Source: Verrucomicrobiaceae bacterium
GTDB taxonomy: Bacteria > Verrucomicrobiota > Verrucomicrobiia > Verrucomicrobiales > Verrucomicrobiaceae
Direction: 5' to 3'
DNA: 64,000 bases
Assembly (NCBI GenBank): GCA_016713245.1
Contig: JADJPM010000001.1
Location: forward strand, 310,001-374,000
In this document: one piece after another, positions 58,601 to 59,038 of the stretch
Position numbering within the stretch: the first letter of the stretch is position 1
Layout of the letters: each line of letters begins with the position of its first letter
Translations under genes and position numbers: made by a program
Notes under the pieces: generated by a model
What the model was told of the DNA's origin: nothing
The model's input: the letters and a program-made list of their open reading frames with translations, nothing else
Database searches by the model: none

Positions 58601-59038
58601 CGTGAGATCGACTTTGACGGCGCGGGTGCCTGCCAGCAGGCCAAAGATCCGGTAAGCCCCGCTGGAATCCGTCGTGCTCGTGGGCTCACCCACATCGTAG
58701 AGGTTGTCATTATCCTGATCGATATAGACACGGATGCCGGAAACGCCTGACTCGCCGCTGTCCTGCACGCCGTCTCCATCCACATCTGCCCAGACGAAGT
58801 CGCCAATGCTGCCAGTGAGGGCGGTGAGGGCATCGTCCGTGGCCAGCAGGGACGACCCATTGAGGAAATTCGCGATGTTGTGGACGTTGGACACCCCTGG
58901 CGAGGCATTGACCGTGACCCGCATGGTCAGCGGAGGCGTGACGATCACACCACCCGACGTGGCAGTGGCAAAAGTGGCCCCAGAGCCGGTGGCGCCGCCG
59001 GTGAAGCGAATGTTGGTCGGGCTGGTGCCGCCATTCAC
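27392..59038 (-). CDS. Giant secreted multidomain protein, main part (frameshifted from the N-terminal part)
   Basis: An open frame of 10,548 codons. Residue 1 is a GTG at 59,036-59,038 with no ribosome binding site, and the first 45 residues continue a domain begun in the other frame, so it is not an independent gene. It consists almost wholly of Ig-type and SdrD-B-type beta modules, propellers, jelly rolls and GEVED domains (listed separately). It has no membrane anchor, LPXTG, RTX nonapeptides or autotransporter barrel. The C-terminus (about 10,130-10,548) resembles the verrucomicrobial TIGR02597 family. Each SdrD-B module has a DxNxDGxxD-type calcium site. The likely role is a surface adhesin, matrix or filament protein; substrate unknown. 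Confidence 0.85.
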   Translation of the reverse strand: MNGGTSPTNIRFTGGATGSGATFATATSGGVIVTPPLTMRVTVNASPGVSNVHNIANFLNGSSLLATDDALTALTGSIGDFVWADVDGDGVQDSGESGVSGIRVYIDQDNDNLYDVGEPTSTTDSSGAYRIFGLLAGTRAVKVDLTTLPANWVTTTPPALQRTLATNTSSLSDADFGINALPPSTATLGGFIYTDAHENNVFSGDEAPLTGVTVCLHRDVNSSGTLDAGDLLLRSALTASNGLYLFDSVTPGAYLVDVIESTVPAGMTFVTGGAAVRTVTLAALQMRTDVNYGFNHSGSIGDLVYYDTDMDGVKDTGENGVPNVLVAVYLDENGNGENDAEEPQVASALTNASGIYSVTKLPPAQYIVHVSEQHVPAPAGSPNAGLFNTMLPTTGEDVVVNLTAGQTVLTADFGFAELGALIGSVFYDANSNSVRDDTETGVAAITVNLSGTTTNSTPVSRTTTTTATGAYEFLVPAGTYTITFDGSDPDFPAGMTQTTTVTSHAVTLQGGWEIEHLDFGRAYAGALGGIVFADSNGNGGRDGGEGAIVGAVVELYDAAGTTWKDQRIVGSDGSYRFNGLPNATYVVKVRLDSLTNMSGATVTADPQAPLDGQASSTITAGSQNLNLNFGYLANAAPPVAAICPSTRSLTLGSQYSVTRIGKDVLGGQGFNQAQCIMNMSPNGRWITGVRFGTTTRGFVMNTLTNVFTDITKVTPTNPYGMGNDVNDDGNVVGHEKWTSGANANIIAWYHNRAAGTTQRLQTPFDANPSISATPTAITGDNLYAFGTVDPDGPAGATAAQGGYWTLSSRTWTAITGLREVLDASEDGTVLLVINSSGQGQIRRGNVQDGWSTVVATFTGKLKGGKVSPNGRYIGSAETTAGVPVAFVYDTLTSTRQNLPRAAADTLGGIVGAISDTGRVIGTIYNSTASFAVMWDSPTASYVTIMNVLRNDGHVAQDINYAGWNLYNGGDGISADGLSIGVYGNNPFGFEDSLLFQTLPPTAERLCLGNAVWNDVNANGLKEVGESGVSGVVLRLYHTGADGEIGGTGDDADYEAMPSITTTSAGSYVFSPLADGKYYVTVTPTGALPLTSGAPNLNDDGVNNDNNGRQPGGAGTLIYSPVLTLKTGTEPINDGDTDANTEFSVDFGLTTGLAVGDVVWNDLDNDGRYDFATGELGVGGLQVELLNASTGAVVMTTQTDDNGAYIFGLGNAAGNYRVRLPFPPANAALASGVTFTLDDGTDNDNNGAQPGVKGSAVMSMPFAMAAGTEPGTSGGGSYEKTIDFGLRDCPAITITPATLPAGTQDTAYSQTLAAAGGTASYVWSLANGVLPDGMTFSSGGVLGGTPLEVGVFTFTVQAVDAKGCAAMQNYTLTLQCPVLTLSPATLPNGTVGTSYSQTMGITGGRAPYLYSVTTGTLPAGLTLTSNGVLSGLPTSNAAATFTIGVTDLNGCSASRSYTVTPVCPTVTITNVLLATGLAGTSYSQTLTATGGTAPRTFSIASGTLPAGLTLNSTTGVISGTPTAGNGAGVSITFRATDAYGCSGTKALNVKICPVVSLSAISTTITVGTAYSQTISGVNGVAPYVFGISSGSLPAGLSLNSTTGVLSGTPTSTTSQTFVVSATDANGCAGTRSYTLAPVCPAITVNPATLPVGTVGIAYSQTITGSGGTAPYTFALTAGTLPGGLTLTTAGVLAGTPTTANGAGTSVTITATDTYGCQAPRAYTIKICPVISLPAITTTGTVGTVFSQTAAATGGVAPYTYSVSSGTLPGGLSLNTSTGAITGTPNVEISATITLTATDANGCPGSRTYTLAMSCPPITVNPASITNGFVGTAYPTVNFSATGGTGPYQFSVIAGTLPAGLTLTSAGVLSGTPTASNGSGTSITVRALDAFNCAGTRAYTIKICPVIALPAISASITVGASYTASFAATGGALPYVYAVSTGSLPAGLNLNTSTGTITGVSTNTTSQTFTITATDANNCSGARSYTLAPVCPTITITPTSLPRGTVGVAYSQALTASGGSTPYAFAITSGTLPAGLTLSGAGVISGTPSATASPATSLTIRVTDNFGCQGTRVVTLQICPVISLATLNSTVTVGTAYSSSAAASGGVSPYTYALTSGSLPNGLNLNSSTGAVTGTTTSTASQTFTITATDANACVGSRTFTLVPTCPVITLSPSTLPVGTVGVAYTQTLTTTGGIAPLTYSVSNGTLPLGLSLNASTGVLSGTPTTANGAGVSITLRVSDNNACFATRIVTLKICPVISLPALTSTTPAVGSSYNQSVAASGGVSPLTYAVTTGSLPAGLSLNTSTGAITGSPTSVTSRTFTVTATDANGCPGTRSYTITPTCPVITITPATLPIGLVGTAYSQTFTASGGIAPYTAWTITSGTLPAGLTLNATTGVLSGTPTAAASPATPLSVRVTDANGCQSTRNLTLQICPVLTLQAISTTATIGTAFSAPLAPAAGQAPYVYSMSAGTLPTGLSLNTSTGVITGTPVNTASQSFTINVVDANGCAATRGYTIAPVCPTITVNPATLAVGTVGTAYSQTVSASGGSSPYSFVVTSGTLPAGLSLNSTSGVISGTPTTANGAGASITITATDNFGCSGTRTYSIKVCPVVNLAAITVTGTVGTPYSRTVTASGGVAPYTYAVTTGSLPGGLTLNGTSGVISGTPNVEISSTVTITATDANGCPGTRSYTLAMSCPPITISPSSLPIGQVGVAYPATTFTASGGSPSYQFTIISGSLPAGMTLTGDGLLSGTPLTSNGAGTSITVQARDVFNCLATRSYNLRICPVITLPGFVANPVVGQSYSASTAASGGASPYTYSITSGTLPAGLSFNTTTGAISGTATTLVAQSITVMATDANACVGSRTYTIAPNCPVLTISPATMTQAVVGSAYSQSVSVTGGTAPYSWTLLSGTLPAGLTLSSGGVIGGTPTTANDLGVTFRVRVTDQFGCQASADVDLQVCPAISINPATLPAPVVGTAYSQAVTASVGTAPYVYELVSGSLPTGLTYDADSSMITGTATNTTSTSFTVRATDTSGCAVTKVYTLTPVCPTITVNPSSLTRGTVGIVYSQAFTASGGNGTYTYAVTAGALPAGLTLSSGGILSGTPTTAQNASFTVTATDIYGCTGSRAHTLRICPVITLSPTTLPNAPPATAYSQTITASGGVSPYTYTVTGGTLPAGLTLTTGGVLSGTPTSAGVYSFTITAADANACPGVKSYTLRVCPVITISPATLSNFLVGTNYSQTLTATNGTAPYTWTLQSGSLPAGLTLSTGGTITGIATNTTPTTPTIRVTDANGCFATVTYTMEPGCPVISVSPSTAPTAYRNVAYSHTFTASNGNAPYVFSLVSGTLPPGLGFTTAGVLSGTPTTLGSYSFTIKATDVYNCESANIPITMAVKTMCVGNMVFVDINNDGLRQSTESGVPALRIQLWKPGANGVMENGGGDDVQQGSDMLTDSNGMYLFTNLLPGVYYVRIPAPPAFYPAVSTIVVALDNGVNNDNNGIQSASGAPVVSPLITLTPGGEPGTGVDGDDSDCDSTIDFGFANIDPCYSNNLIDNPSFEFQGLPNLTGTQVSVLGYNGTGTSLGTSINGYQWIGGTNGTSGLGEPIQRVQVLAGTNGSKVTWTESVKSRHGRRMLHLEGTNSCVSLRAAGGGGWSTVFLPGKEYELSVWAANASSASASILWDLGANAPIIQVITGPTPGFYQYYTVNQSELTGTPTPTFGSADYNSWSEATANTSQPVWKQYTYRFRIASGATASQIDTMSVVLSGGSSSGPVVADYVYLCQVNSTPTLTLGNLIWNDSNKNGVRDTGAYSEVGISGVTVNLYSSTNNIAGDADDAFLATTTSTSTGAYNFTGLGAGKYVVRVTPPGSIPSTGGNVVTTDNGINNDNNGAQPGGPGTFIYSPVITLSIGGEAINDGDTNPDTELSVDFGLFTGIALGNQLFIDANNDGVWSSGTESAIGSGIGVELLDASNNVVTSTSTNSSGVYGFTIYTPGQYRVRIPSPPGLYPLVSGLGDIADNGEDNDSNGIQTGGVGTTVVSPLLTLTAGGEPGSTGISNSENTIDFGFRTCPTITLSPGTLGLATQYVAYTPLTLNSAGGAGGYTYSITTGTLPSGMTLSSGGVLSGTPGASAAPGNYAFTIRSTDSLGCSGTQSYTLNLVCATVVVNPSTVPPATQFAAYSQTLLASGGTAPYTWTAGPTPLTGAVAWWPGEGSSSEMMLGNTGAQMNGAAFAAGRIGSAFLLDGIDDYVQVADHSSMRPANLSVEAWIKPSNGATSGTRLILVKSTAPTAPANGYGFIQNSGTNVVRFYVNARSSSAASEFVEAPLTISAWSHVTATYDRANLRLYVNGTQVASKAFTTAITHSTAPLVMGGSATAGSHWIGSIDEPTIYSRALTAAEVLARFNITNTGNNGLPVGITLNSTTGALAGTPTALPAAYSFTARASDAFGCIGVRSYTLTVNCPGIAISPSTLSNATQYAAYATTNFSATGGTGPYLWDITSGALPTGMSFSTAGALSGTPGSAPGPYSFTVRARDSNNCFTTLPMTLTVVCPPITLTPASLGNAQQFQAYTPVSLDGSGGSAPYTFAITTGALPSGMSLSSAGVISGTPTAIPGVYSFTARATDSVGCSGTKNYSLTVTCPLISITPTTLSNGVQYTAYSATMSASGGNPAYTWSLESGTLPAGLTLSTGGVISGTPTAAPGNYSFRVKATDSQGCTASRDLSINFTCPVIVVTPATLPNATATSAYNQQLTAAGGTAPYAWSLASGALPSGITLSGGGLLSGSTNAVGAFNFSVRATDTNGCSAVMPLVLAADCPPIAITPATIPVGIVGTPYNQQLTASGGVGSYTWARTGGAFPTGMSISTSGLISGTPTSAPGNYSVTITATDSNNCPASITYVLSLVCPAITISPTTPAGGTVGVSYNVSMNASGGTAPYTWSVPTGSPPSGLALSPSGALSGTPLASGTFTFTAQARDAYACVGSATITVTVTCPTLVLSPEELAWGVKGVAYSRQISSTGGVGPYTYNVTAGTLPPGLSLNTANGILSGTPTTTGSYAFTMRSQDTAGCSGTRDYIIDIYGIKIGDTVWNDLNQDGVNDPGEPGIPNINLQLYFTTDAIANNGDDVYIGVQTTNANGYYLFSDLAPGKYYVKITPPTVLPYSSGPQVNADNRVDADNNGIQPSGKNTSTYSPIITLAVPAMPASAVVSNKLAPSNSVTSNILAPSPSGSGAILPPTDLGDNLTIDFGYREVPNQINNLLEYDLNTPSGGLPAPPSFKNPCVVNAAKLQIEDDMNGLTDISEPATNGPIRGGSLSRRMRDWDASYDTAYDGIPTDLIQRRDSLWTRFYMDPSATGNIGKLVFDVFRVGSTSPVSGKALLSWNDGGTVRTVTTSTFQLTATGSWYSMNLTWNNFLNGATALPTGSQLASKSFLLEIYLWGGDGTGYIDLDNILLEGNATCHPPTLSIGDYVFADTNCNGIKNPREPGLPGLTVELWRPGADNLPDTGDDQPVTTTQTDANGYYLFFGLPADKYYVKIPTPNAEWPYATTAVNLDNGVDNDSNGIQSGGMGGPVRSPVITLTLNAEPGNLATGGTNQEMSIDFGFCASLVLGNLVFSDVNNNGVVNAGEGGVEGAQIELFRSTNTTVNDSDDTKVGTTFTTGADGLYSFAGLSAGRYFIKLTPPITHPRRSSTSSNADNGIDNDNNGVSQSATFQPIYSPMINLSALTEPGNLLAPFGGNTDNTIDFGLRPTFNSIGNLVYKDVNSNGTYDSGEGIGGVRVELYNSSGVFVTSTTTSSTTSTRGRYLFSNVLPGGYYVRLPASEFGLGKPLVNTLSISPALPTDDGIDDNVDGNDNGIDNAQPSLNGITSPLITVSDSAEPLNAGTETGAFNTLDDADDNNGDLTVDFGFKASGPSATGCYNFVMSDSDLDGSLLPAVADWTPDQPYDFNYAANIAHVSNFDLTYDAALGRLKLDATFQQMAGKKVDGFWMVVSTGGNPQDENHAILYFDGFDRNAPQITIYRFNTSLGGESWQTASNLLLSTAPGSTTAADVMQMSVSESGVPVRFQFTIDMNRVNNGANWTGIGVDQLVWEGMLYGDNAGLSLRYADLTSTPSYNASGALTTFPYTPSSTTEGSFDTDPSGVFVIITQSCPVSPWVSIGNLVWNDVNRNGIKDASESGIPNMTVQLFKPGSDNAIGGSGSAADTQVGASILTSSTGAYQFSNLVPGSYFVRVTPNATYPVTGGNVVTSDNGIDNDNNGSQPGGVSSNINSPVIELAVNAEPEALVDGDGRSGDSTVDFGLFTGFTVGDVVWNDSNNNGLRDSGTEQTSGGITGVQVELMNPGADNAVGGSAANADTVLQTTSTASGGAYSFRVYTPGSYYVRITPPSAYSLASSTVVTTDNGVNNDNNGSQPNGAGSDVHSMVFTLTPANEPGTTGNSNSETTIDFGLRACPVIAISPATLADGMRGTSYSATFTAAGGNSPYVWSIVSGTLPTGLSLSSGGVLSGTLNATPAVYSFTLRARDASNCSATQAMTLRVTCPVLSLSPTSLTATQQGSLFSQTFTTSGGTAPYTYSKPTGAFPAGLTLSTGGVLSGTITGAPATYIFTIRSTDVNGCTVDQAFNWVITCPTVTIAPASVPAATQYSAYAAQTFTASGANAPVTWSFTGTLPAGMTFSAGGILSGTPTSSPGTYNITVKATDNAGCENTKVCPIVVNCPTINIAAPAFPSGTKNELYPDQQLSASGGTAPYQWTIASGSLPPGLSLSTSGLISGTVTAAPATYSFTVKATDAVNCSATSALSIVIACSAITMSPATLSNATQYAAYSQNMSVSGGTAPYTWTVDSGLLPGGLNLSSGGVISGVPLGLGSATVDLRVTDADGCFKVQRYTLAVDCPPITITPSTLTNAARNTFYSTQFLASGGTPGYRFSVISGSLPSGITLTTGGLLSGTATAAPGNYNFTVRVLDLNDCPGTQPFTLTVICPGMSISPSSLTNATVGTAYSQALSASGGTAPYVWSVLSGTLPNGLSLSTNGILSGTPSQATTATFTIEARDAFNCTVTQLYSLVVNCPAITVTPATLTNGYLSAPYSQQLTASGGTGPYSWQIIAGSPPAGLSMNSSGLISGTPAAYGTGNFTVRVTDTFGCTANQSYSLLIKGLSLGDMIFDDANYNGYHDNGEPGVKDVTVELWDPGADHAVGGSGPNTDLLITSMTTGALGQYHFNNLQPGYFFVRVLPPSNLRIQGANPVNADNSTDQDNNGITQPGGPGTVIYTPVVQLTTSGETTSEDSDPDTDFTLDVGLFRGMTLGNLVWQDSDDDGIKDGGETGINGVAVEVWNAGADGKVGGTDDVLLQSTTTASGGLYTFNDLPPVTVYVRLPAPPAAQPLSSSATTLSDNGVDNDDNGIQIGGGAIYSPIVTLSPANEPGTGGGTYVENTIDFGLQPVTPTIYVSATQDDSIQVFNASTGLYNGNLVNTFGTSHSQGNGDWGDVPYSIELGPDGNWYAAHYGASNLRKISPSGTDLGTVLNNSTASVSWIACFAIGPDGNFYVVDVNGNRVVRFEGPGGTTPGAPMGVAPYSFITQAGILDINFGPDGNIYLVVQNGSLREIRRYSTTTGTLLNTIVTDSQIVTMVPGGQAIALISGIDIHASTLYGVNRSDGEIFRIDLADPSAPGLPELVATISSAGKGFVETADVEYNPANNRIYISGFNWSKPVVGGSSFISGSLVRVDPTAAPNGTVDVFEVPIPTPPGPNNEIWPGPRDLAIGKPMAPLASAVAIGSVVWNDLDADGIQDADETGIPSVKVELWRDVNGNTGDGAEVLIGWTFTDSKGFYYFSGQAPGVYQVRIPVANFSSGQPLAGSGNSSPVTVNSDNQTDGDDNGNQPGGTKSEVFSPLITLSPGTEPTGNGISGTELRLGGELDDHTIDANGDMTVDFGFVEPGNMGIGNLVFNDANGNGRFDNGEGVNDAAVELYQWGAVPGSDLPFATTMTANGGKYLFPNLFQGQYFVHLPATQFTNSGDLRGLFPLPTISAGDDDSGQDAPYVSQPWLSGVSTGLVTLVRDLAPRGNGESGFDGSSDNADDRNIDLTVDIGLYRPVAVGNLIFADTNSNGRADAGEGLSGVTVEVYNSLTPPGPGNHAVASAVTDVSGRYLFDNLLAGNYIVHIPKTMFAGGGPLFQRISINEGLSGDDDVGEDGINIGTPSSDGISSLVVSVYPGAAPTGDTGESGDDSTSDDQNDAAIDLTVDFGFQTPVGLGNLVYSDLNGNGRADNNEGVDGVTVELYQSSQTPGQAVPLFSDATAGGGRYFFGNLPAGDYIVHIPAAMFAPGGPLAGLQSVAGVSSTSSGIDDNTSGNDNGIDDSAPHLNGISSSVVTLTVNSEPVESSGETGTDKGMDSFDDDNYDLTIDFGFAPANPNGVGLGNLVWRDLDGDEIYDSGEGIDGVKVRLFLSTADPRASTPLAEATTANGGVYFFNNLTPGSYIVFIPASEFQAGKPLAGWSSIIGGGADDGVDDNTPGSDNGIDDTQPDVNGIMSYAINVAPDEEPLNSFGESGAFAYYDDFNDDNADLTIDFGFYRSVSVGNVIFKDANYNGIHDAGEGVNEPVSVELYRSQDVIPFDPPWRTTTTGGDGSYLFTDLTPGDYYIRVAPENFLFGMPLYSYASVRGVQSGDDNVGEDGIDNGNPTSDGILSAVFTLSAVSSPTGTMEPGFQGSSDDLNDSAVDLTRDFGFVPQVTIGNLVFNDANNDGVFDPNTETGVGGVTVELWTNAANATAPAATTTTLFNGTYSFSVAPGGYYIRIPASEFAAGMPLADTVPSLSANGSLPVNTNGDDQVSQDGYTTSSVLSEGARTPLFTVLRDAAPTEAAGELGYRSEDDDFDDANGDLTVDLGFSPKPLAVGNLVFRDLDGDGKYSAADYGVPNVTVKLYEFGDDPNNASTLPVAQTLTGTDGSFLLRVYQPGEYFLHIPKADFASGKPLAGTTPLPSPGADDGIDDSTGQNALATASPATTGVSTNTFQLAYGTEPSATETGFLGSSDDVTDTDTDLTFDFGFSGGGTLQLMTIGNLVFNDANHNLIADAGEGVANVWMLLHLNEESPNGVINYIRSTYTDANGRYIFNNLNPGEYIVHVAADNFKASAPHMGGAAGPLYRKLSLRHSSLGDDNTGEDGSDDEKPELRGISSGPVLLVSGNAPGGAAESGFQGTSDDGVNEPMTNLTIDFGFDTRIGAGNIVFRDNNADGKYVAGMDTPLPGVLVQLRHVDTTTGSETVISKSWSGTDGSYLVVAPPAIGTQKYYIHIPSSQFAAGGPLDFLVPTLYTTFGDDDNQNQNLLPSANPEVDGASTEISNGDILPGEMPTDANNEETGFNKTSDNDDDANIDLTIDLGLKPKALMVGNLVFRDVNGNNLFDPGIDLPMPGVTVRLFQASQPITATPVSETITGPNGTYTLYASASAAYYVHIPAAMFQIGAPLAGLRSVTGIGGTASNADTNKDDLLDENGLDNSNLPLDGIRSGNFTLSYGSMPLNTSSTQTFGENGYEAQMDDVADASGLMTIDFGFTVAPACPLITITPVALPSGSIGVSYSQALAATGGTAPYSYSLASGSLPNGLALASNGVISGTPAGGTPQTFTIIVTDTNGCQGISGSYTIATSVPLGTDFGDYSGFAFATQVADAAIRIGALPTDAETTNPANTTATGDDAVGSDDEDLTMPVFMSALPTTLSIPMTQIKAELSGKTTMNVFVDWNNDGDVADAGETQTAQEINPNGSSNVNFVLTPPATTATGIPVTRYLRIRVTEGNSAPLFSGTSALKGEVEDYAITVMPPTDYSDYSAFGTASTVVGTTIRLGATVESELSATTNANATGDDTAGNDDEDGVTISTFTAGATATIPVIVTNSTGTSIYLNGWIDYNNNGQLTDPGEQIATNVIVTTGRNNFSQNLNITVPANAIQGINLGARFLLTTSNNASPVGLSGAGEVEDYVVTIQAPPPTDFGDYTSFATASQTANPAVRIGSIAPDGEANSNLNTTATADDLAGIDDEDVTMPGFSIGTATNLSFNVAISSPVTTAYVNVFVDWNGDGDVIDPSETQTAQPVTSSGTRIFTITPPATTTAGTKYLRIRMVEGATAPTFSGTSTLRGEVEDHSITVTANAPPAAGPVVSNNLAQAGSLTFSGDPLADGDADGLTDLLEHALGTPATSGHHTSRFSLARSPDGQLQAILTRPVQPPDVRLTLETSTDLTTWKLLTTAPRLTANTDGTTTATYSGFDQNAAAGFIRLKVMLDADLNGTPEAVTTSAIHAWSHLEALPGRQSLSMPLLRSAIFCGAVQTVNENHLVILNGATSIHTSFAAGEKYFVEVLSGPLAGHTLDIDTTTSTGNTLTLTSTPDARIQGARIAIRSHHTLASLIPAGSLRGATESSAADRVMFFDTAINAFRVLWIMDDGTTLKWIKEGDATLTDASARVVRPQEGMLLQIRDQATSLTLFGELRLTPEAPAAGTHFRGTGSALPQAPSSLEVRPGSKLRLWSGDADPATATYWNYQLDPAAHWIDERSSQNVSTQKLLQPFRAHFLTPAN
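28660..30130 (-). repeat. Three GEVED-type domains
   Basis: Three copies of about 140-160 residues opening DFGDYSGFA, SDYSAFGT and DFGDYTSFA and containing DDEDG/DDEDV motifs plus FVDWNNDGD/IDYNNNGQ-type Asp/Asn-rich loops and a closing G(E)VEDY/H. This is the pattern of GEVED domains, common in secreted multidomain proteins of marine bacteria. Binding partner unknown. Confidence 0.75.
30130..30400 (-). repeat. Single terminal putative-Ig (He_PIG-like) repeat
   Basis: One isolated repeat (about 90 residues) with the same signature as the arrays: CPLITITPVALPSGSIG opening, SGSLPNGLAL and GVISGTPAGG, and a C in DTNGC. It sits between the last SdrD-B module and the first GEVED domain. Confidence 0.8.
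30420..35760 (-). repeat. Array of eleven SdrD-B-like modules
   Basis: About eleven modules of 145-165 residues, each opening with GNLVF/WxDxNxNGxxDxGEG (for example IGNLVFNDANNDGVFD, VGNLIFADTNSNGRAD) and closing with D.TVDFGF. Between them lie Asp/Gly-rich loops such as GDDNVGEDGIDNG. This resembles Cna-B/SdrD-B adhesin stalk modules of Gram-positive surface proteins, here in a Gram-negative. The DxNxDG loops are probable calcium sites; the length varies mostly in loops. Confidence 0.85.
35760..36750 (-). other. NHL/SMP30-like beta-propeller domain
   Basis: About 330 residues with repeated PDGN(WFI)Y blades: ELGPDGNWYAAHYG, AIGPDGNFYVVDVNGNRVVRF, NFGPDGNIYLVVQNG. This is the PDGNxY signature of NHL-type propellers, which commonly bind ligands or proteins. 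It is placed between SdrD-B modules 18 and 19. Confidence 0.8.
36750..37600 (-). repeat. Two SdrD-B-like modules
   Basis: Modules opening SLGDMIFDDANYNGYHDNGEPG and LGNLVWQDSDDDGIKDGGETG, both with DxNxDG-type acidic loops and the D.T.DFGL-type closing. They connect Ig-repeat array 3 to the NHL-like propeller. Confidence 0.8.
37600..39715 (-). repeat. Putative-Ig repeat array 3 (8 copies)
   Basis: Eight tandem repeats of about 88 residues with CPxITI.P opening, APYTW.., SGxLPxGLxLSxGGxxSG and a Cys in D.xxC near the end. Copies are more diverged than those in array 1. Together with the other arrays this brings the total to about 42 copies. Confidence 0.85.
39720..42690 (-). other. SdrD-B modules 12-16 with an intervening unrecognised domain
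   Basis: Five SdrD-B-like modules (openings SIGDYVFADTNCNGIK, LGNLVFSDVNNNGVVN, IGNLVYKDVNSNGTYD, IGNLVWNDVNRNGIKD, VGDVVWNDSNNNGLRD). Between the third and fourth lies a region of about 230 residues (about 40620-41320; CYNFVMSDSDLDGSL ... VDGFWMVVSTGG) that has beta-rich character but no recognised family. It may be a carbohydrate-binding or adhesive domain. Confidence 0.7.
42690..43310 (-). other. Second jelly-roll-like domain
   Basis: About 200 residues (INNLLEYDLNTPSGG to ILLEGNATCHPP), beta-rich with FLLEIYLWGGDGTGYIDLDN near the end. The motif of a final Asp/Asn-rich strand (YIDLDNI) is typical of galactose-binding-like carbohydrate-binding jelly rolls. Family not established. Confidence 0.5.
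43310..43830 (-). repeat. SdrD-B-like module 11
   Basis: A module opening IKIGDTVWNDLNQDGVNDPGEPG, with an acidic DxNxDG loop and a closing TIDFGYRE. It separates Ig array 2 from the second jelly-roll domain. Confidence 0.8.
43830..46850 (-). repeat. Putative-Ig repeat array 2 (9 copies, one split by LamG)
   Basis: Nine repeats with the standard signature. In the second one, the sequence ...APYTWTAGPTPL is followed by a LamG domain and resumes with LPVGITLNSTTGALAG, so the Ig fold contains a domain insertion between its strands. The rest of the array is regular. Confidence 0.85.
45815..46450 (-). other. LamG/concanavalin-like domain inserted inside an Ig repeat
   Basis: About 210 residues: GAVAWWPGEGSSSE, ILLDGIDDYVQVADHSSM-like FLLDGIDDYVQV, SVEAWIKPSNG, AWSHVTATYD, RLYVNGTQ and SIDEPTIYSRALTAAEV. 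This is a textbook LamG-like (Laminin G / concanavalin-A-like lectin) domain, usually a carbohydrate or glycan binding module. It lies within an Ig repeat. Confidence 0.9.
46850..47700 (-). repeat. Two SdrD-B-like modules
   Basis: Modules 9 and 10 (LTLGNLIWNDSNKNGVRD and ALGNQLFIDANNDGVW), with closing D.S.DFGLF and T.DFGFR. They join the first jelly-roll domain to Ig array 2. Confidence 0.8.
47700..48420 (-). other. Jelly-roll / carbohydrate-binding-like domain
   Basis: About 240 residues starting NLIDNPSFEFQGLP and containing RMLHLEGTNSCVSL, KEYELSVWAANASSASA and a YTYRFRIASGAT segment, the layout of CBM4/9- or DUF642-type galactose-binding-like domains (N-terminal NPSFE is typical). Ligand unknown. 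Confidence 0.65.
48420..48860 (-). repeat. SdrD-B-like module 8
   Basis: A module opening CVGNMVFVDINNDGLRQSTESG with an acidic DDxDCDSTIDFGFAN closing. It separates Ig array 1 from the first jelly-roll domain. Confidence 0.8.
48861..55180 (-). repeat. Putative-Ig (He_PIG-like) repeat array 1 (24 copies)
   Basis: Twenty-four tandem repeats of about 88 residues (about 263 bp each) with the consensus CPxITIxPATLPxGTVGTAYSQ ... SGGTAPYTY ... SGTLPAGLTL(N/S) ... GVLSGTPT ... DANGC. From repeat 3 to 18 two types strictly alternate: type A (CPTITVNPATLP..., a longer ANGAGTSIT insert and R..TLKI end) and type B (CPVISLPAISTT..., APV or AMS end). Each repeat begins CP and has a Cys about 11-13 residues before the next, so disulfides between strands or repeats are likely. 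Copies 3-8 and 13-18 are particularly similar, pointing to duplication of a ten-repeat block. Confidence 0.88.
55180..56030 (-). repeat. Two SdrD-B-like modules
   Basis: Modules opening CLGNAVWNDVNANGLKEVGESG and AVGDVVWNDLDNDGRYDFATGE, closing with D.SVDFGL and TIDFGLR. They connect the HAF propeller to Ig array 1. Confidence 0.8.
56030..57130 (-). other. HAF-type extracellular beta-propeller domain
   Basis: About 360 residues with repeats of the HAF pattern: MSPNGRWITGVRFG..RGFVMN, NDVNDDGNVVGHEKWTSG, ISDTGRVIGTIYNSTASFAVMWD and ISADGLSIGVYGNNPFG. Each blade combines an N/D-G-x-(V/I)-x-G turn with a following W/F-rich strand, as in HAF-repeat propellers of secreted bacterial proteins. Ligand unknown. 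Confidence 0.75.
57130..58880 (-). repeat. Five SdrD-B-like modules
   Basis: Modules opening SIGDFVWADVDGDGVQD, TLGGFIYTDAHENNVFSGDE, SIGDLVYYDTDMDGVKDTGENG, LIGSVFYDANSNSVRDDTETG and LGGIVFADSNGNGGRDGGEG, each with an acidic calcium-like loop and a DFGF-like end. They follow the frameshift-interrupted Ig-like domain. Confidence 0.8.

Noticed and set aside
59035..59038. Two separate genes translationally coupled by a 4-base GTGA overlap
   Set aside because: The downstream frame starts in the middle of an Ig-like domain that continues from the upstream frame, with no ribosome binding site or signal peptide.
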